DNA of 24,946 nt from an uncultured Clostridia bacterium (GTDB lineage Bacteria; Bacillota; Clostridia; Christensenellales; Aristaeellaceae). How positions within the stretch are numbered: position 1 is the stretch's first letter; every line of letters begins with the position of its first letter. The position numbers were made by a program, and so were the translations under genes. The DNA is taken from NCBI GenBank assembly GCA_934621505.1, contig CAKTUU010000033.1, positions 1-24,946 of the forward strand, written 5' to 3'. Below are positions 23,202-24,946 of this stretch, one piece after another. The notes under the pieces are model-generated. The model did not search any database, was not told the DNA's origin, and saw nothing but the letters and a program-made list of their open reading frames with translations.

Positions 23202-23781
23202 GAAAGCGCCTCCCACATCTGCGGCAGAGCAGACCCGCTCCCACCCCGGCGATGGTAGCGACAAAGCTGCACAGCAGCCCCGGCGCGATAATGGCCCCGG
23301 GGTCGGCGCTTCCGGCCGCTGTCCGCAGGGTCAAAACCGTTGTGGGCAGCAATTGCAGACTGGTAGCATTTAAAATCAGCAGCATGGCAATATCCTGCCG
23401 CGCGGCAGCCTGCGGCTTGCAGCGCGTATCCATCAGGCGCACGGCTTTTACGCCCATGGGGGTTGCAGCATTGCCAACACCCAGCATGTTCATGGATAAA
23501 TTCATGGATACGGCTTCCGCAATGGCCGGTTCCTGAACGGTGGGCATGAGCCTGCGCAGCAGCGGCCTTAGTACGTGTGACAGCAGCGCGGGCATTTTCA
23601 ACGCCTTGATGATCTCAATCCAGCCGCAAAACAGCAGATAGCCCGCGCACAGGCGCAAGGTCAGCGAAAGGGCCTGGGACGTGCCTTCCAGGGCGGCTTC
23701 CATAACGGCGGACGGCATTCCCCGGCACAGGGCGTACAGGATGGAAAGAAACATCATTCCGCCCCACATCCATTGCAGCAT
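23194..23781 (-). CDS. spmA: Spore maturation protein A
   Basis: A 195-residue membrane protein of the SpmA family. Landmarks are 'WMWGGMMFLSILYALCRG', 'LCAGYLLFCGWIEIIKA', 'SMNLSMNMLGVGNAATPMG' (the family signature), and 'DIAMLLILNATSLQLLPTTVL'. It acts with SpmB in the forespore or mother-cell membrane during spore maturation. GGAGG lies 9 bases before the ATG at 23781; an ATG at 23808 is in frame but poorly spaced. First gene of the spmAB pair, divergent from the AbrB-like gene. Confidence 0.93.
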   Translation of the reverse strand: MLQWMWGGMMFLSILYALCRGMPSAVMEAALEGTSQALSLTLRLCAGYLLFCGWIEIIKALKMPALLSHVLRPLLRRLMPTVQEPAIAEAVSMNLSMNMLGVGNAATPMGVKAVRLMDTRCKPQAAARQDIAMLLILNATSLQLLPTTVLTLRTAAGSADPGAIIAPGLLCSFVATIAGVGAGLLCRRCGRRFHG

Positions 23782-23974
23782 ATTTCCATTCCTCCCCAAA
23801 ATGTACAATTTGTAACAACACCAAATGTGGTTTACAAATACACTATATATGTGTATATCGCCTAAATTAGCACCATTCGTTGCATTTACATTTTATTCTA
23901 AACGAAGTATGTTTATGTGAGCCGTGAAAAATGGCTTTGAGAGGCAACATACTAGTTTTGTGGAGGAATTACCA
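23782..23974. promoter_or_regulatory. A/T-rich divergent control region, spmA / AbrB-like gene
   Basis: This 193-base stretch is far richer in A and T than its surroundings. On the minus strand TTGTAA (23832-23837), 17 bases, TACAAA (23809-23814) may serve spmA. On the plus strand TTTACA (23885-23890), 17 bases, TATGTT (23908-23913) is a sigma-A candidate. The inverted repeats ATACAC-TATATAT-GTGTAT (23838-23856) and TTTGTAA...TTACAAA (23809-23838) are possible AbrB-type or other operator sites. Confidence 0.4.
23925..23954 (+). promoter_or_regulatory. Sigma-G-like sporulation promoter candidate
   Basis: TGAAAA (23925-23930), 17 bases, CATACTA (23948-23954). CATACTA is the textbook -10 of forespore sigma-G promoters. 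An RNA starting near 23961 would begin at the ribosome site TGGAGGAA. Consistent with, but not proof of, sporulation control. Confidence 0.45.
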
Positions 23975-24223
23975 ATGAAATCTACAGGAGTTGTAAGGAA
24001 ACTGGATAATCTGGGCCGCATCGTGATTCCGATTGAACTGCGCAAGAGCATGGGAATCGCCATCAAGGACACCCTTGAAATTTTTACCGAAGGCGATCAA
24101 ATCATCCTGAAGAAGTATCAGCCCGGCTGCATCTTCTGCGGCGACGCCCGCAACGTAAAGATCTTCCAGGGTAAAATGATCTGTGAAAACTGCCTGAACG
24201 ATCTCAAGAAAGAGCTGCGCTAA
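23975..24223 (+). CDS. AbrB-family transition-state/sporulation regulator with four-cysteine tail
   Basis: An 82-residue DNA-binding protein. Residues 1-50 are a swapped-hairpin AbrB domain, close to B. subtilis AbrB and SpoVT ('MKSTGVVRKLDNLGRIVIPI', 'LEIFTEGDQIILKKY'). The C-terminal part has C52-x2-C55 and C70-x2-C73, a likely zinc knuckle seen in clostridial members in place of the AbrB oligomerisation domain. It binds A/T-rich control regions as a multimer. The ATG at 23975 has TGGAGGAA 7 bases upstream; an open extension from 23924 crosses the promoter. Whether it acts as AbrB or as a spore-specific SpoVT-like factor depends on which promoter is used. Confidence 0.88.
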   Translation: MKSTGVVRKLDNLGRIVIPIELRKSMGIAIKDTLEIFTEGDQIILKKYQPGCIFCGDARNVKIFQGKMICENCLNDLKKELR

Positions 24224-24235
24224 AGAACGATACAC

Positions 24236-24286
24236 AAAAAACCGCGTTTCTTCACAAGGCAAGGGCGAATGAAGCGCGGTTTTTTT
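24236..24286. terminator. Bidirectional terminator between the AbrB-like gene and trxA
   Basis: AAAAAACCGCG (24236-24246) pairs with CGCGG followed by seven T (24275-24286); a 28-base loop with weak inner pairing lies between. A-run on one side and T-run on the other suit both convergent genes. Confidence 0.75.
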
Positions 24287-24306
24287 AACAGCTTGGGCCG
24301 GGAACG

Positions 24307-24615
24307 TCAGGCCAGCAAATCGGCAATGGCCTGCTTGCTTTGCACGCCTACCGTGCGTTTGACGGCCTCGCCGTCTTTAAACACAATCAGGGTAGGAATG
24401 CTCATAATTCCGTAGCGGGCGGCGATATCAGCAGCCTGGTCCACGTTGATTTTGTACACGTGGTACGCGTCGCTTTCCCCGGCAATCTGCTCCACTACAG
24501 GGGACAGCATTTTACAGGGTCCGCACCAATCTGCGTAAAAGTCGACCAGTACGGGCTTATCGCTGTGCAGAACCTCCTGGTCGAACTGAGCGGCGGTGAT
24601 TTTTTGAACAGACAT
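24307..24615 (-). CDS. trxA: Thioredoxin
   Basis: A 102-residue thioredoxin, full length. The redox active site is W30-C31-G-P-C34-K; D25 in the buried position (VDFYADW) and the cis-proline in SIPT (P74) are conserved. It reduces protein disulfides in the cytosol and is recharged by thioredoxin reductase, which is not in this window. AAGGAGG lies 8 bases before the ATG. Monocistronic as far as can be seen, converging on the AbrB-like gene. Confidence 0.97.
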   Translation of the reverse strand: MSVQKITAAQFDQEVLHSDKPVLVDFYADWCGPCKMLSPVVEQIAGESDAYHVYKINVDQAADIAARYGIMSIPTLIVFKDGEAVKRTVGVQSKQAIADLLA

Positions 24616-24647
24616 CCAAACAGCCTCCTTTTCAAGTGGTCTCTTTG

Positions 24648-24677
24648 ATTATATACCCTGCTTTCCCCGTTTGTAAA
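24648..24677 (-). promoter_or_regulatory. Sigma-A promoter for trxA
   Basis: TTTACA (24672-24677), 18 bases, TATAAT (24648-24653), with the RNA starting near 24641 and a leader of about 26 bases carrying the ribosome site. Confidence 0.7.
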
Positions 24678-24739
24678 CGAGTTTTTGAGAAAGATGGTGT
24701 AGGAGCGTCAAACATAGGTTACAGCAAGTTCGAAAAGAG

Positions 24740-24792
24740 CAGTCAAGGGAAAGGTGGAGATTTGCGAAGCAAATACAACCTGACCTTGACTG
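24740..24792. repeat. Three-tier inverted repeat (long imperfect hairpin)
   Basis: CAGTCAAGG (24740-24748) pairs with CCTTGACTG (24784-24792). Inside, AGGT (24752-24755) pairs with ACCT (24778-24781), and ATTTGC (24760-24765) pairs with GCAAAT (24769-24774) over GAA. All 19 pairs are Watson-Crick, separated by small internal loops. There is no T-run on either side. It could be a structured RNA, part of a mobile element end, or a recombination site. Confidence 0.75.
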
Positions 24793-24819
24793 TGGTAAGA
24801 AAGAAGTACAATGGGAGGG

Positions 24820-24848
24820 GGCTGTTCGGCAAAGTTTGCCGAACAGCC
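24820..24848. repeat. Perfect 14-bp inverted repeat with one central base
   Basis: GGCTGTTCGGCAAA (24820-24833), G, TTTGCCGAACAGCC (24835-24848). It lies 40 bases beyond the stop codon of the gene fragment at the right edge. It lacks a T-run on either strand, so if it is a terminator it is not a classic one. Confidence 0.8.
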
Positions 24849-24888
24849 TTGGACGCTTTATTTCGCGGCGCGCCTGCTCCAGCTGGCT

Positions 24889-24946
24889 TTACCACATGAC
24901 CCCGTCGTATTTTGCCAGCACCTGGTTGGGCGACTGCATGCCCAGG
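24889..24946 (-). CDS. C-terminal end of an unidentified protein, possibly a transposase (cut by window edge)
   Basis: Only 18 codons and the stop are inside the window, read as LGMQSPNQVLAKYDGVMW. The pattern 'LG-x-x-(S/T)P-x-x-V/Y' resembles the last segment of integrase-core transposases of IS3/IS481 type, where it follows 'RPH-x-(S/A)'. That is suggestive but too short to be sure. The neighbouring hairpins and a drop in G+C on the left agree with the edge of a mobile element. Confidence 0.35.
   Translation of the reverse strand, partial: LGMQSPNQVLAKYDGVMW

Noticed and set aside
23850..23880. Possible sigma-E promoter for spmA (CATATATA on the minus strand)
   Set aside because: No matching -35 at 14-15 bases; the A/T-rich sequence makes chance matches likely.
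24636..24899. Plus-strand 87-codon frame at the right edge
   Set aside because: It crosses the trxA promoter and both hairpins and has no ribosome site.

Overview
The window is a GC-rich, gene-dense piece of chromosome from what is most likely an endospore-forming member of the Firmicutes (class Clostridia). The evidence is a SufCBDSU iron-sulfur operon in the Gram-positive order, the sporulation pair spmA-spmB, an AbrB-type regulator with a clostridial four-cysteine tail, a T-box leader in front of metG, and strong AAGGAGG-type ribosome sites. I cannot name a genus. No tRNA, rRNA or CRISPR array was seen.

Layout. (1) 1-3531: the 3' end of an ABC exporter on the plus strand converges on a minus-strand group: a Nudix hydrolase, a phosphohexomutase and a DUF2461 protein. 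(2) 3538-5831: a large membrane-anchored surface protein with CARDB/Ig-like repeats and a cytoplasmic Asp/Tyr-rich tail, with its own promoter and terminator. (3) 5894-6744: the decayed 3' end of a chloramphenicol acetyltransferase-like gene beside an unusual regulator that joins an HTH domain to what looks like a complete desulfoferrodoxin. (4) 6767-9560: a tightly overlapping minus-strand operon, GNAT / PEBP (YbhB-like) / membrane-flavodoxin / GNAT. (5) 9639-14976: the divergent iscR-sufCBDSU operon with a palindromic operator candidate over its -35 box. (6) 15021-18254: a cobalamin riboswitch followed by btuF-btuC-btuD, a vitamin B12 importer. (7) 18259-22700: a minus-strand operon, T-box leader, metG, tatD-GNAT fusion, miaA. 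The metG frame is broken at a run of eight A. (8) 22704-24677: spmA-spmB (minus), an AbrB-like regulator (plus) with a sporulation-type promoter candidate, and thioredoxin (minus). (9) 24690-24946: a lower-GC stretch with two striking hairpins and the last 18 codons of a minus-strand gene, possibly a transposase.

How the genes fit together. Much of the window concerns iron-sulfur and redox housekeeping: Fe-S assembly under an IscR-type sensor, an Fe-binding HTH-desulfoferrodoxin, a membrane flavodoxin and thioredoxin. Two RNA switches are well supported: a cobalamin riboswitch over the B12 importer and a methionine T-box over metG. The items most worth a second look are the HTH-desulfoferrodoxin fusion, the metG A8 frameshift (slippage or sequence error), the TatD-GNAT fusion, the substrate-binding protein whose lipobox cysteine is replaced by alanine, and the repeat-tailed surface protein with a hairpin between its Shine-Dalgarno sequence and start codon.
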